32,588 bases of DNA from a virus, in IMG/VR virus record IMGVR_UViG_3300021185_000469, positions 1 to 32,588 of that record. The stretch is one strand, 5' to 3'. The notes beneath the pieces are model-generated. The model saw nothing but the letters and a program-made list of their open reading frames with translations. It did not search any database and was not told the DNA's origin. Shown one piece after another: positions 6,889-15,246 of this stretch. A program made the position numbers and the translations under genes. Every line of letters starts with the position of its first letter. The stretch's first letter is position 1.

Positions 6889-8829
6889 TTATAATCCAGT
6901 TGGCTCTGTTATCTTCCTGTCAAGCTCATTAGCATTCTTAATATCTTTATGAACTACAAATGCCCTCAGCGGTTGTTGTTGCTGTTGCGATACTGATTGA
7001 GCTAATTGAGACTCAGGTGATGCACCTACTACATTAAAGTCTGGAGCTTCTATACCTGCTCCGCCTCCTACTCCACCTACAGAGGGTGCGCCTAAACTAG
7101 CTAGTGATGTTTGAGCTTTCTTTCTAGCTGCTAATATTGATGCTACAAGTCCCCCAATAGTGACAGCGTATGTAGCTATACCAATAGGACCTAATTGCTT
7201 AACATATTCACCTAATGAGAATTGAGCTGAAGCAATAGATTCCACAGAACCCGCTATTATCCGAACTTGAGCATTTTCAAATATTCTTTTTCTTTCAGCG
7301 AAATCAGCCTTGATTTTCAGAATTTCTTCAGCTATCAATAATGATTGTTTTATAGTGAATAAATCTCTTTCTGCTTTTATTTTTCTCTCTTGAGCCTTTA
7401 TCTCTCTTTTTTCAATGTCAGCTAATGCTTGTCTTCTAGCATCACCAGTCAATTTACCAGAATTAAGCGCATAATCCCTTTCTCTTTTTAATGCTTCCAT
7501 TCTAGCATCGTGATAAGACATAATAACTGAATTAACATATCCTAAAGACTTTTGACTTTCTCTAAACAATTTAGACACGTCTTTTGCCTGTTCTTTTATG
7601 AACGCCAATCCTGCTTTAAGACTTGCTTGATTTCTATCTTGAAAGTCTTTAAAGTCTTCACCTAGCCTTTTTAAATCCTCAGAAGTCTTTTTAGCACTTT
7701 CAAATAATGGTTTATATATATTCTGGACTCTTTCGATACCTTTTACTAGTATTCCCTCAACACCATTTTTATCTATATCTAAAAAGAAATTCTTTAATTC
7801 ATTATCAAAATCTAATAGTCTAGCCCTTGCTCTTTTTCCTAGTCCTTTACCTCCTTTTGGGTCTTTAAATATTTCGTCTACTAAATCTTCATCAACTAGA
7901 ATGTCCGTTAATGCGCTTAATTCCTTGATTAATTCTTTTCTTGTCTCAATAAAACCATCTTTAACGTTTTGTATTGCTTCATCTGTAGAAACCACTATCC
8001 CTTTAAAAAAAGCACTCTGAGCTGCTTGTGTTTTGTTTTGAGAAGCTAATAATCTTTGCTCTTCCCTCTTTTCCCTACCTTCCTCTATTTTAGCAATCTG
8101 CTTACGCTCTTCTACTTGAGTTTTTACTATTTCAGTAAAAACTTTTTCTATTTCGCCTTGTACAGCAGCAGCTTTTGCCAATCTCTCAAGCGCTAGTATC
8201 TTTAAATTAATTTGTCTTCTTGACTCTTCAGTTACCCTACCGTTTTCGTCAATTTGTATGTTTAAGTCCTTATATTCTGAATTAGCTTTATTAACAGCTC
8301 TTTCCAATTCTTCTGTAGACAAACTGGTATCATCCATAACATCCATAAGTATTTTAAGGTTAGAACCTGCTGCTGCTGAAGCAGTTCCAATACTATCAAC
8401 ACCTTTTTTAGTCTTACTAGCTTGCATATCGAACCTCTCAAGAAGCATCACTATAGTTTGAAAAATAAGGATCAGGCCTAAAGGACCCATTAACTGAGCC
8501 TTTAAAATACTAATTGCTTTGCCAAGAGAGCCTGCTTTTGCTACTAAAGTTATAAAGAGTGACGATAATTGAGATAAGTTGTTTGCTACACCTCTAATTC
8601 CGTAGTTAAAATCAGATATAGTTCTACCAACTTCTGTTAATGTTGCACCTGCTAATCCAGAGGTTGCAATCATATCTACATTGGTCTTGCTGAATTGTTT
8701 AGTCGCTTTTGTTGCTGAATTCACCTTTTGCTCTAAGTCTGAAAACGAGGACTTAATACCATCTACTTTAATCTTCCCCTTATCATTTACCTCTACGGTA
8801 TATATTATCTTTTTATTATTATCAGCCAT
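6889..8829 (-). CDS. Tail tape measure protein
   Basis: A 646-aa, mostly helical protein. The N-terminal part (VEVNDKGKIKVDGIKSSFSD) leads to long coiled coils (about 225-260 and 440-500). Hydrophobic segments lie near 113-133 (MGPLGLILIFQTIVMLLERF) and 545-570 (GPIGIATYAVTIGGLVASIL). A Gly/Gln-rich C-terminus (QSVSQQQQQPLR) follows. Such a build sets tail length and is ejected with DNA. At about 0.15 nm per residue it would give a tail near 100 nm, so a siphovirus fits; no sheath gene is visible. It follows the large tail proteins instead of following the chaperones directly. Its start overlaps a 47-aa gene by 8 bp. Confidence 0.85.
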   Translation of the reverse strand: MADNNKKIIYTVEVNDKGKIKVDGIKSSFSDLEQKVNSATKATKQFSKTNVDMIATSGLAGATLTEVGRTISDFNYGIRGVANNLSQLSSLFITLVAKAGSLGKAISILKAQLMGPLGLILIFQTIVMLLERFDMQASKTKKGVDSIGTASAAAGSNLKILMDVMDDTSLSTEELERAVNKANSEYKDLNIQIDENGRVTEESRRQINLKILALERLAKAAAVQGEIEKVFTEIVKTQVEERKQIAKIEEGREKREEQRLLASQNKTQAAQSAFFKGIVVSTDEAIQNVKDGFIETRKELIKELSALTDILVDEDLVDEIFKDPKGGKGLGKRARARLLDFDNELKNFFLDIDKNGVEGILVKGIERVQNIYKPLFESAKKTSEDLKRLGEDFKDFQDRNQASLKAGLAFIKEQAKDVSKLFRESQKSLGYVNSVIMSYHDARMEALKRERDYALNSGKLTGDARRQALADIEKREIKAQERKIKAERDLFTIKQSLLIAEEILKIKADFAERKRIFENAQVRIIAGSVESIASAQFSLGEYVKQLGPIGIATYAVTIGGLVASILAARKKAQTSLASLGAPSVGGVGGGAGIEAPDFNVVGASPESQLAQSVSQQQQQPLRAFVVHKDIKNANELDRKITEPTGL

Positions 8830-8965
8830 TACTTCTTCTCTTTACGGATTCTTTTAATTCTTTTACAGTTACAGGAGCTTTATATTTACCCTTAGCGATA
8901 TCGATGATTGGATCAACACCATAAAAATCTCTTGCCTTTAATAAGTCTACTATTTCTCTAATCAT
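8822..8965 (-). CDS. Small protein ahead of the tape measure gene, 47 aa
   Basis: The frame reads MIREIVDLLKARDFYGVDPI and ends VKRRSNG. It begins with an ATGA overlap on the stop of the 748-aa tail gene and ends 8 bp inside the tape-measure gene, so it fills the gap exactly. It is helical and basic at the end. No family is recognised. The tight coupling on both sides suggests a real gene. A tape-measure partner or a tail assembly factor is a guess from position. Confidence 0.6.
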   Translation of the reverse strand: MIREIVDLLKARDFYGVDPIIDIAKGKYKAPVTVKELKESVKRRSNG

Positions 8966-11208
8966 TCTACTATCTCGTTTGAAAATATATTTAACAACTC
9001 CATCTCCGACTCTCCAGTCATTAGGTTTGTTGTTATTGAATTAATCCTAAAAATCTTGTCTTGTATTTTTATTTGGTCATTTAATCTGTAATTAACCACA
9101 ATATTAGTAGGTAGGAATGCTCTAATCTTAAACATTCTCTTGAGTGGATTGAAAACGCTTTCTACGTAAGATTTATAAAAAACATTATACAGAGAATTAC
9201 TGTCTGAACCATAATTTACGGATTGCCATTCATCAACCTCTTGATCAAAATTCAAAGAATATGAAGGTGCAGTTGTAGGGTTACCATCCTCATTACTATT
9301 AGAAGGTCTCCAGTAGTTAGTTAGTCCAGTTGGTGGCGAGGTAGATATCCAGTTTATCTTACCGCCTCTATTGGAGTTGGCTGGACTTGATGCGGGTAAA
9401 CCTGATTCATTTATTGCGTAAAACAACAATGGTTGTATATCCATAGTATCATAGTCACCTGTATTTTCTGCTGTATCAGCATCAAATTCACCACCTGCAC
9501 AATAACCCCATTGAATAGATGTGTCTGGTGTAGCATTAGGGCCTAAGTTCTCACCCAAATCAATCAATCTTTCGTATTTTATATGAGAGAAGGGTAGATT
9601 TATTTCATATTTATTGCCCCGATCTATATCAGGAAAGTTCCTTCTTACATTGAATTCAGAGTCACCAAACACTTCGTTGAATTTCTCAAAATGATGCTCC
9701 ATAACAACAGTGTTTGTTTCTTGATATTTGAATTCTATATCTGTAAAAGGCAATATAGCGTCTACTGTATGTTCAGTTATATCTACATACTTATCTAAAT
9801 CTATAAGCCCACCTAACTTATTATTTACAGCATCAGCATAATAATTATCTAAAGTGTCAACATATATATATCCATATTCAGGGTCACCGTAATCATCTAT
9901 AAAATATGCGGTGAGATTAAACATCTTAAACAACCCAGTCAAGAAGTCTATAACTTTCATCTTAGGTAACCTATCTAAGATGAATAAATCTGCTTCAGTG
10001 TTTTGACCAACTGAACCTGAGGCTGAATAATTATACACCGTTGGTTGACCGCTTATAGTGCTAGTGAATGTTATATCTAAATCAGCACCATTTATTGTAA
10101 ATTCACTTTTTGATTGTATCTCTACCTCAAAAACTACATCACCACTATAACCAAAGTCATTTAAGTCAAAATCAAATGTTCCATCACCTAGACCACTCTC
10201 CACTCTTTCATTACCTCTAGTTTTATCCCTAAATATCACTTTGTAAGGAATGCCTTGATTTGATACTGTTAAACCTAATGAAAAGCTATGGTAACCAAAC
10301 AAACTACCCAAAGTAATCTCGCTACCATTAAAGTCGGCACTAGCCAATGGAGTCCCTGTAGTAGTGTAACCAGTTAGTTTATGTGAGAACAAATAGCTTT
10401 CATCATCATCAATATCATCCAATTCCCCCTTCTTGCTATTAATCCACATATATAAATTACCGAACACATCTGAATCAAAAAAATCTCTCGTAAATGATAA
10501 GCTATATTTATTTTCTATAGCCTCTATTATATGAATAGCTTTTATTGCAGGTTTTAAATCTGTATATTCTAAACCTCTTGTAGGATCACCTGGATCAGGT
10601 GTTAATGACTCGTCGTGATAAACATTACCAGACGAATTGTAAAAGCCAATAGCGGTAGGATTATCTGAGTTAAAGAATAATCTTTTCTTAGACGTTATTA
10701 ATGGATAGATAATTGAATTGGTCTGACTGTTTAAATTTAATCCAGTGGTAAGTCCATTTCTTACATTAACCTCACTATAAACGTGGTCGTAACTAGATAG
10801 GTAAGCTAAATCCGTCAACTCATCATCACCTATCAAGTCTTTTAGTGACACAGTGTTCCCATAGAATATAAGCTCATAAGAATAGGCCTTGTTATTCTTC
10901 ATTTTTACACTGTTTAGGTATATTTTACCTTCTCGAAATGGTGTATAGTTTATATATAATTTAGCTTTCTTCTTTTTTCTTGGGTCAAAAGCATTACCTG
11001 TTATATGAAAGTTATAAAAGTGTCTAAATATCTTATTATTCCTTTCAGAGGCAGGAACGGTGAATGTCTGAGAGTAATCAGTGAACACCTTGCCTATATC
11101 TCTTATGTCTTGTATTGTTGATGTAAGCTGAACTGTTTCGTCATCAAACATATCGACCAATGGATAGTTACCATCATTATCCTCAATATATAACTGAAGT
11201 CTCTGCAT
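8962..11208 (-). CDS. Large tail/baseplate structural protein, 748 aa
   Basis: The protein starts MQRLQLYIEDNDGNYPLVDM. It contains FTDYSQTFTVPASERNNKIF (about 42-61) and a FREGKIYLNSVKMKNNKAYS stretch, followed by ELIFYGNTVSLKDLIGDDEL. These patterns recur in a large tail protein of Bacteroidota phages located near the tape measure. The rest is beta-rich with many Asp/Gly loops and ends in a beta barrel-like region (ILNVVNYRL-type strands, MTGESEMELLN). By position it is likely the distal tail or tail-tip protein. No enzymatic motif is visible, so the exact role remains open. It shares one base with the preceding gene's stop. Confidence 0.62.
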   Translation of the reverse strand: MQRLQLYIEDNDGNYPLVDMFDDETVQLTSTIQDIRDIGKVFTDYSQTFTVPASERNNKIFRHFYNFHITGNAFDPRKKKKAKLYINYTPFREGKIYLNSVKMKNNKAYSYELIFYGNTVSLKDLIGDDELTDLAYLSSYDHVYSEVNVRNGLTTGLNLNSQTNSIIYPLITSKKRLFFNSDNPTAIGFYNSSGNVYHDESLTPDPGDPTRGLEYTDLKPAIKAIHIIEAIENKYSLSFTRDFFDSDVFGNLYMWINSKKGELDDIDDDESYLFSHKLTGYTTTGTPLASADFNGSEITLGSLFGYHSFSLGLTVSNQGIPYKVIFRDKTRGNERVESGLGDGTFDFDLNDFGYSGDVVFEVEIQSKSEFTINGADLDITFTSTISGQPTVYNYSASGSVGQNTEADLFILDRLPKMKVIDFLTGLFKMFNLTAYFIDDYGDPEYGYIYVDTLDNYYADAVNNKLGGLIDLDKYVDITEHTVDAILPFTDIEFKYQETNTVVMEHHFEKFNEVFGDSEFNVRRNFPDIDRGNKYEINLPFSHIKYERLIDLGENLGPNATPDTSIQWGYCAGGEFDADTAENTGDYDTMDIQPLLFYAINESGLPASSPANSNRGGKINWISTSPPTGLTNYWRPSNSNEDGNPTTAPSYSLNFDQEVDEWQSVNYGSDSNSLYNVFYKSYVESVFNPLKRMFKIRAFLPTNIVVNYRLNDQIKIQDKIFRINSITTNLMTGESEMELLNIFSNEIVE

Positions 11209-12281
11209 TATCTAACTGAATTTAGTTCGTCATAAGCATATTCAAACTTAACAGTGAAGTTCAATAGCTTATCGTATCTTTCATCTTTATATGATATTTG
11301 ATTATCCGTAGGGTTTACAGGATATGCTTTATTGTTCTCGTGAATCCAAACATATTCAGATTGCATCATCTGCTGAACAACTTCATTATATTGCTCACAA
11401 ACAAATCCTGTGTTTAATGTCATTGATTTCTTAGAGTTCACGTTATAAAATTTGTTTGTACCGTTGGTCGTTTTATAGAATACAGACGTCGCTGATGTTT
11501 GTACAGTGTTCACCTTATATTGATCTCTGTTTACATTTGCCTCATCTAATCTTCTGCCAAAGAACCAAACATCTTGTAGACTACCGAATTTGTTTATAAA
11601 TGTCACTTTATAAGGCGTGTTTTTACACTCCTCTATAAAATTAACATCAAGTTCTATCGTCTCACCTTCTTCTGTTGTTATAGTTATTGCATCAGTTGTT
11701 ACTGAAGGTGGTTTAGTGTCACTAGGTTCACCAGGTAAATCAATCTTATTCATATCAGAAGTCAATAACTCAGTGTCGACTCTGTATGTTGTATTATCAG
11801 CCTTAAGAGGGAATGCTACACCATCATAAGTTTCGGGTGGACTGTAACCATCATCTTCAGAGAAAGACACACTATACAACCCGTCATCTCTGTATAGAGG
11901 CACTCTAACAGGTTCCCCTTTCTTCCAATAAATACAAGTATTTGATTGTTGTAATGGGGAAATGAATTGAGGGTTTATCTCATCCAAGAAATAACCGTAG
12001 GCTAATGTGGCAAGTCTAGTATCTTTAATTAAATTTGTTGTAGCGTCATCAAAAGTGTTTGTTATCTCCCAAGACGCCCAAGCGGTCAATTTAGCTGTGC
12101 TATAATCACCGTCAAAATAAACATCAATATAATCCTTCACTAATTCGGCTGTTTCGAATAATATCTTATCTTCTCCAGGTATTAATGTTTTGTTTAGTGT
12201 ATAGTTAGGGGTACCGCTGTAGGTTAAAGGCTGCCCTTCGTATATCCATAATTTCAATTCAGCACTTACTATTGTTGCCAT
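11208..12281 (-). CDS. Tail structural protein, 357 aa
   Basis: A 357-aa protein with an N-terminal beta domain (MATIVSAELKLWIYEGQPLT; ELVKDYIDVYFDGDYSTAKL), a negatively charged central part with a TDAITITTEEGETIELDVNF strand pair, and a C-terminal domain (NKFGSLQDVWFFGRRLDEAN to LLNFTVKFEYAYDELNSVR). Comparable proteins sit next to the large tail protein in flavophages. It is presumed to be a tail-tip or baseplate component from this pairing. The stop overlaps the next start by one base, indicating co-translation. No catalytic motif is seen. Confidence 0.6.
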   Translation of the reverse strand: MATIVSAELKLWIYEGQPLTYSGTPNYTLNKTLIPGEDKILFETAELVKDYIDVYFDGDYSTAKLTAWASWEITNTFDDATTNLIKDTRLATLAYGYFLDEINPQFISPLQQSNTCIYWKKGEPVRVPLYRDDGLYSVSFSEDDGYSPPETYDGVAFPLKADNTTYRVDTELLTSDMNKIDLPGEPSDTKPPSVTTDAITITTEEGETIELDVNFIEECKNTPYKVTFINKFGSLQDVWFFGRRLDEANVNRDQYKVNTVQTSATSVFYKTTNGTNKFYNVNSKKSMTLNTGFVCEQYNEVVQQMMQSEYVWIHENNKAYPVNPTDNQISYKDERYDKLLNFTVKFEYAYDELNSVR

Positions 12282-12290
12282 AACTATATT

Positions 12291-12764
12291 TTATATATAT
12301 AACTTATTTATCAAAGGATAATATATCTGCTTTGCTTTGTATTTCTTGTTTAATTCTAATTGCAACTCTTCAGTGATTTGTTCTTTATCAAACCAAATAT
12401 CAAATACAATTAAATCATATTCTTTTTTCTGTTCGTAACTAAAAGCATTATCAACGCTTAATGTGATGTTATTGGATAGATAGTCTAATATGTTTATTAC
12501 CTCAACTAATTCACTATCTTTCTCTATCGCATCCACCATAGTTCCTTTCTCGTTAGCCAACCATTGAGGTATAAGACCTAACCCTAATCCAAAGACTAGG
12601 GCTGTCTTATATTCTCCTGTTAACTTCTTCACCATAAAATCTAAATATCTCTTCTCCGAATAAAACCCATCTATACAGAAAAACAATATGTCATCACATT
12701 TCTTTTCTATTGTGAAGTTAACCCCTTCATAGGATTTTATAAGGTCATAGTCTAGATATTTCAT
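12291..12764 (-). CDS. SAM-methyltransferase-like protein in the tail operon
   Basis: A 157-aa protein with a Rossmann signature. A strand and glycine loop, TALVFGLGLGLIPQWLA (about 54-70; GLGLG at 59-63), is followed by a second strand ending in an acidic residue, GTMVDAIEKDSELVEVI (E81), and later KEYDLIVFDIWFDK (about 114-127). This order resembles spermidine-synthase-like class I methyltransferases, which bind S-adenosylmethionine or a decarboxylated form. The protein is short, with little room for a substrate domain. Lying between two tail genes, it may modify a virion protein, or it may have lost catalysis. The substrate is unknown. Confidence 0.55.
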   Translation of the reverse strand: MKYLDYDLIKSYEGVNFTIEKKCDDILFFCIDGFYSEKRYLDFMVKKLTGEYKTALVFGLGLGLIPQWLANEKGTMVDAIEKDSELVEVINILDYLSNNITLSVDNAFSYEQKKEYDLIVFDIWFDKEQITEELQLELNKKYKAKQIYYPLINKLYI

Positions 12765-12767
12765 AAT

Positions 12768-14261
12768 TTATGGGCAGGTTGGGCATAATGTTGGTCCTGC
12801 TGTCTTAATTCCGTTTACGAATGTATAATAGTATCCCGGATTGTTTCCATCCATTATATAAGCTGTACCTGAATGTAATGTGGTACAACTATTGTCGAAT
12901 GCATAGAATCTACTTGATGTTTCTACTGTTGTGTTGTTGAAGTATTGTACCCCACCTTTAGCCGAACAACAAGCACCCTCTGCCGATGTAAGGCTTCTAA
13001 ATATAGCAATACCTGTACATACTGGAGGACATCCTGTATTCCCTGTATCCGTTACAGTACCTACACTAGTACCTGTTGTAGCAGTACCTGTTACAGTGTA
13101 ATATGTTGAACCAACAACTACCCTATCGTTTACGTTTAGTGTAATCTCAGTTGTTGTTTGCCCACTTATAAACCCACTCTGCTCAGGATTACATCTTGTA
13201 AGCGTATAATAATATACATCTGGTGAAGTACATCCACCTGCTCCACCTACTTTATCACAGCAATCAGCACAATCGCTATAAGGTGAAGTAATATCATTTG
13301 TGTTTGGACTACCATATCCCGCTACCTCATAACAGTCCCCATTATAAAGTACACTTGAATATACTCCTATAATTGGTACTGTAGAACGAACCTGGGTTAC
13401 GCTTCCGCCATCACACCTTTCGACTAGTGTATAGTAATATGTTATAGCAGGGCTACCAGATGCAGTGTTCGTACAAGTTGTTAATGTCGCTCCTGCGTTG
13501 CTGTAAGTGGCAGGTGCCGTAATATTTGCTGTATAAGTTGCAGTTCCTGATTGATAAGTTGAAGGACTTACACTGTTCAATATACCATTTGAAGTAGCGT
13601 CAGAGCCAATAACAATAGTAGTTCCTACTGTTCCGTTTGAAACTTGGAAGTTTGCCTCGTAACAGGTAAATAACACTGCATCTGGCGCTCCTGGATCAGG
13701 GTCCGTAGGTTCACCTGAAGGAGGGAAGTCTACAGGAGCTGCTTGTCCTACAGCTGCACCTGTACAGGTGGTTAATGTTGCCCCTGCATTAGAATATCCT
13801 GAAGGCACAGTTATATTAGCTGTATATGTGGTGGTCCCTGACTGATATGTTGTAGGGCTAACTGAATTTAATATAAATCCGTTTTGTGCACTAGCTGAAA
13901 CAGTTTGTCCAACAACACCGTCAGCTACAGCAAAAGATGCCTCTGTACAAGTCCCCTCTGATAAAGCCTCAGAACCTATTGCATTATCTGTACATAATGT
14001 TATTGTCTCTCCTTCATTCTCATAACCCGCAGGGGCTAATATACTAGCGTAATATGTGGTCTCTCCACTTTGATAGGTTGTAGGGAAAATATCAGTTAAT
14101 GTCCCCTCCTGAACAGTTGCATCTGTACCCAAAACAATATTATCTCCTGTAATACCGTTAACAACGTGAAAGGCTGCATTTGCACAAGTGAATACATTCG
14201 GTTGCGGTGGATTAGAATCGATATAATAAGGACTTCTTACGTTTAGTCTTTTATCAGCCAT
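12768..14261 (-). CDS. Repetitive cysteine-rich virion surface protein
   Basis: A 497-aa protein built of repeats. Three beta-type units (about 24-98, 99-172, 197-272) share the pattern C-x-A/E-A-x-F, TTYQSGxxTYxANI, Y-x-N-x-G-x-T-LTTCT. They are followed by Cys-rich units beginning YYYTL (about 275-420) and a last YYYTFVNG segment near the C-terminus ending LCPTCP. No signal peptide is present, so it is probably a virion surface or receptor-binding protein and not a secreted one. The Cys pairs could stabilise it outside the cell. Its place just after the neck-type genes fits a tail or neck appendage. The three units probably arose by internal duplication. Confidence 0.65.
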   Translation of the reverse strand: MADKRLNVRSPYYIDSNPPQPNVFTCANAAFHVVNGITGDNIVLGTDATVQEGTLTDIFPTTYQSGETTYYASILAPAGYENEGETITLCTDNAIGSEALSEGTCTEASFAVADGVVGQTVSASAQNGFILNSVSPTTYQSGTTTYTANITVPSGYSNAGATLTTCTGAAVGQAAPVDFPPSGEPTDPDPGAPDAVLFTCYEANFQVSNGTVGTTIVIGSDATSNGILNSVSPSTYQSGTATYTANITAPATYSNAGATLTTCTNTASGSPAITYYYTLVERCDGGSVTQVRSTVPIIGVYSSVLYNGDCYEVAGYGSPNTNDITSPYSDCADCCDKVGGAGGCTSPDVYYYTLTRCNPEQSGFISGQTTTEITLNVNDRVVVGSTYYTVTGTATTGTSVGTVTDTGNTGCPPVCTGIAIFRSLTSAEGACCSAKGGVQYFNNTTVETSSRFYAFDNSCTTLHSGTAYIMDGNNPGYYYTFVNGIKTAGPTLCPTCP

Positions 14262-14317
14262 TTTTTAATATAATTTACTTCCTTTATAATATAACTCAGT
14301 TTTCGTAAAGTGTAACT

Positions 14318-14785
14318 CTAGCTCTTCTTAGCTGAAGGAGTGGCTTTATCTAACTCTTCTTGTATCTCTCTTCTGTAAGCATCCGATAAGTCCATCGTCA
14401 ATCTAGGTTCAAACTTATCTCTTACTATATCTATAAATCTATGTGGCTTAATACCTTTGTTTTTGATGGACCTGTTGATTAAATAACCAACTTGCTTAAT
14501 AGTTGATGGTTTAGTATCTTTTAATTTTAGTATTGTACTATTCCTTCTAACCCATTCATCTATTTTTTGAGGTGGGACTCCTTTACCCGCACTACGACCT
14601 TGATTTACATTTAAACCGTATTCGTTCATAGATATGGTAAACCCACTTCTATTCTTAATCTCTTCACCGACAATACTCTTTTCTAAGTAACTCTTAGGCT
14701 TATTTAATTCTTTCTTGAATTCATTAACTAATATCTTCTTGTAGTTATCAAGAACCTTCTCTGTATACTTTTTCTTCTTTGCCAT
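14318..14785 (-). CDS. HK97 gp10-like neck / tail-completion protein
   Basis: A 155-aa basic protein. Helices at the start (VLDNYKKILVNEFKKELNKP) are followed by a short beta region (SGFTISMNEYGLNVNQGRSA) and then GKGVPPQKIDEWVRRNST, YLINRSIKNKGIKPHRFIDI. The last motif, rSIKxKGIkPhrFi, is typical of gp10-like proteins that join head and tail (often in place of the Pxx-stem seen elsewhere). It is a good fit to a neck protein, adjacent to a tail-terminator candidate with a 1-bp overlap. The assignment is from motif look and context. Confidence 0.6.
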   Translation of the reverse strand: MAKKKKYTEKVLDNYKKILVNEFKKELNKPKSYLEKSIVGEEIKNRSGFTISMNEYGLNVNQGRSAGKGVPPQKIDEWVRRNSTILKLKDTKPSTIKQVGYLINRSIKNKGIKPHRFIDIVRDKFEPRLTMDLSDAYRREIQEELDKATPSAKKS

Positions 14786-15246
14786 TAACAGATAGTGTGT
14801 TCTGTGTTAGGCATCTCTATACTAATTGTTGCAGCCCACCCAGCTAATTGATTCTCAAAGTTGTCTAGAAATGGTGATGCAGTTATATCTGTAGTAAGTT
14901 GTAGTCTATCGCTAAATAACTCACCCCTCCTCAATTCCTGCTGTACATCATTAACTACTTGAAGCTGAGTGTTTAACACGTCTTGTAAGTTGTCATTTCC
15001 ATAAATTGACTCCTCATCTGTTAATTCGTTGTTCTTATCAACTACATCTAAACAGAACAATTGTATTGTAGCCGTTATTATTCTATCCGAGAAGACAACA
15101 TCCCCCATTGATATATGGGATAATGGATAAATAGTTGTTTTGTCCAAATCAACCTCCAGTATATCCCCGAAGGTGACTGTATTAGTAATTCCATTCTCCT
15201 TTAGCTTTTCATTCAACTTGTCTATTACAGTATATACTTGTCTCAT
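14785..15246 (-). CDS. Probable tail terminator / tail completion protein
   Basis: A 153-aa protein starting MRQVYTVIDKLNEKLKENGI with a later IITATIQLFCLDVVDKNNEL strand and GWAATISIEMPNTEHTIC at the end. The pattern of an N-terminal helix, an alpha/beta body and a final beta strand is that of tail terminator proteins (gpU-like) in siphophages. The start ATGA overlaps the stop of the frameshifted chaperone product, and the stop shares a base with the gp10-like gene. Tail terminator next to neck protein is the usual neighbourhood, which supports the call. It could instead be a minor head-tail joining protein. Confidence 0.5.
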   Translation of the reverse strand: MRQVYTVIDKLNEKLKENGITNTVTFGDILEVDLDKTTIYPLSHISMGDVVFSDRIITATIQLFCLDVVDKNNELTDEESIYGNDNLQDVLNTQLQVVNDVQQELRRGELFSDRLQLTTDITASPFLDNFENQLAGWAATISIEMPNTEHTIC

